Source of the DNA: Lumbricus rubellus | Taxonomy: Eukaryota; Annelida; Clitellata; Crassiclitellata; Lumbricidae | Direction of reading: 5' to 3' | DNA length: 64,000 nt | Assembly: GCA_945859605.1 (NCBI GenBank) | Contig: OX243817.1 | Span: forward strand, 22,194,123 to 22,258,122 | Part shown: piece by piece, positions 57,850 to 64,000 of the stretch | Layout of the letters: each line of letters starts with the position of its first letter | Position numbering within the stretch: the first letter of the stretch is position 1 | Position numbers and translations under genes: made by a program | Notes under the pieces: generated by a model | What the model was told of the DNA's origin: nothing | Seen by the model: the letters and a program-made list of their open reading frames with translations, nothing else | Databases searched by the model: none

Positions 57850-59268
57850 TTTATTGATGTTTTACATCAGGAAAGGCGAACTGTTTTCAAAAATTGTATT
57901 TGGGACAATGAATTGCCTGCAGAACTGACACCACAGTAGTTTGGGTAAGCAATTCGCATATTCTGAGCGTTATTAAACGTTGTCCAAGACTATTATAAAA
58001 AATATGTACAGTGTCGGTGGCTCAGTAAGTGCCGGAGTAGGCCTGCGGCAGTGCGGCGATCACCTTTCATGTCGTTAATTGTATTTACGAGAGTCGTAAT
58101 ATCATAATGCTTCTAACTCTCTTTAATTTGGAATCTTATTTTTTTCAGCTAATTGCCTTTGAGCTTGTTAACTGACTTCTGAGTAATTTTACGATGCAAG
58201 CTCATGTTTTAGTTGTTGTGTCGTGACAATGTAATGACTTCTCAGATAAAGTGTTCTGATTCCCATTCCAAAGTCGACATAAATAAATTCGGTATACATG
58301 TACAATCAGGGGCCGAAAATTTTACTTATTTCTGCAGTGCCGTCAGCGTTGTCATTGCACGTCTTTTTCGTGAGGGTCGGTTAGGGCTCAGGTTAGGCAT
58401 CGTGAGGGTCGGTTAGGGTTAGTGTTAGGGTTAGTTTAGCCATTAGAAACTCCGGCGGATTGATGGCAAAAGACACCGGGTATTTTTCGGCCCCTGATAG
58501 TACATGATCGCCATAAATTCAAACAAATATGAACCTGTATTTATTATGGTATTCTGATTCTTGCAGTACAACTCCATTGCAACTGTAATTTTATAAGATC
58601 GTCCATGCAGCTTAGTTGAGAAGTGCACAATAAAGCAGGAAAAACATTAAGAACCAGGAAGTCTTAAGTTTAGAGAAAAGATAGTCAGGGAAGAGGAGTT
58701 GCGAAGACGAGGAGTTAGTTCCAGCTGAAGGGCATGTACTTTGATCAAAATACTATCCAGCAGATGCTGATTGAAGAAGATATCCACATGTCTTGTACAT
58801 GAAGCGGGTGAGTTTGAAGCAGGTCAACTCACATCTATAGAAGAAGCTGGCCTAGAGAAATTTTGACATTTTGTGAAGGCGAAAATGAAAACCAATATTA
58901 GCCAATTAGCTGTCAGCGAACGAGATAAATTAATTGCAGACCTCTTAAACATATTTTTAACATTGTTTATTAAATAAGAACTTGCTAATTGCAAATTCTA
59001 TTTCGAATGAAGTCATTCCTTATTATAGATGATAGGCTTGTGCAAACACATCACCTAACAAATTATTCTAATCCAGAATATAGTGCATTAATGTGTAGAT
59101 TTCTTTATCAGTGTTAATACATGTCGATTTAGGTTCTGAATAACCGAATTGTATACTGTTTTTTCACTGGTTTTGTATTTTATTAGGCTGCTGACATCAT
59201 AGCCAATGCAGTTCAAATGGTGTTTTGATGAATTCGTTTCAATGCTAAACTGATTTCGCAATTCAGTC

Positions 59269-63919
<4,651 letters not shown>

Positions 63920-63999
63920 TTAACCCTTTACCCATTAATTTTTCCCACTAAGCCTGTGTTTTCAGCAGATATTCTTGTGGCAAACGGGTAAAGGGTTAA
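63920..63999. mobile_element. Micro piggyBac-like element, 80 bp (CCCATT subfamily)
   Basis: TTAA-CCCTTTACCCATTAATT ... GGCAAACGGGTAAAGGG-TTAA; close relative of 43213-43296. Confidence 0.8.
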
Positions 64000-64000
64000 T

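Overview
This is metazoan nuclear DNA. It has AT-rich sequence, interrupted genes with GT-AG (and some GC-AG) introns, and dense DNA transposons, SINEs and LINE fragments. Five animal genes are recognisable by reading exon translations against known family sequences from memory. None of the transposon families or intron layouts looks vertebrate. I read it as a non-vertebrate animal, probably marine, but cannot name the species.

Layout. (1) 602-23065, plus strand: the 3' part of an R7-family RGS gene (RGS6/7-like) with the end of the R7-homology region, the GGL domain, a full RGS domain and two alternative last exons (13234-13290 or 22982-23065). Its introns hold an RTE/BovB-like LINE split by a TIR transposon, a CR1/Jockey-like LINE tail, hAT, mariner and piggyBac-like elements, and a satellite-filled piggyBac-like element. 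(2) 25357-28452, minus strand: a complete AP-4 sigma subunit gene (AP4S1), which includes a 12-nt microexon. (3) 29465-40686, plus strand: a complete DYNC2LI1 (dynein-2 light intermediate chain) in 14 coding exons, head-to-head with AP4S1. (4) 41432-57007, minus strand: an unidentified gene with one long 5' coding exon and four alternative in-phase 3' terminal exons. Three of these each carry one C2H2 zinc finger plus a basic RGRP tail, an architecture like Drosophila lola. (5) 59269 to about 62635, plus strand: the kinase domain of a tau-tubulin kinase (TTBK), continuing past the window. It faces gene 4 across a region containing an NRF1-type palindrome and an ATGGCGG box.

Mobile DNA. Five hAT-like elements have exact 8-bp target duplications; a sixth is degenerate. 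Two Tc1/mariner-like elements are present, one rearranged into a fold-back and then hit by a hAT. Two TA-flanked TIR elements share a CCGTATTT end. At least ten tiny (51-84 bp) TTAA-flanked palindromic piggyBac-like elements occur in at least three sequence subfamilies. Two tRNA-derived SINE families are present; one shares a 3' tail with an L2/CR1-like LINE.

The strongest leads are the lola-like exon cassette, the micro-piggyBac swarm, the AP4S1 microexon, three GC-AG introns in two genes, and a near-perfect inverted repeat flanking DYNC2LI1 exons 5-6 that could favour exon circularisation. All homology statements come from reading translations; no database search was run.
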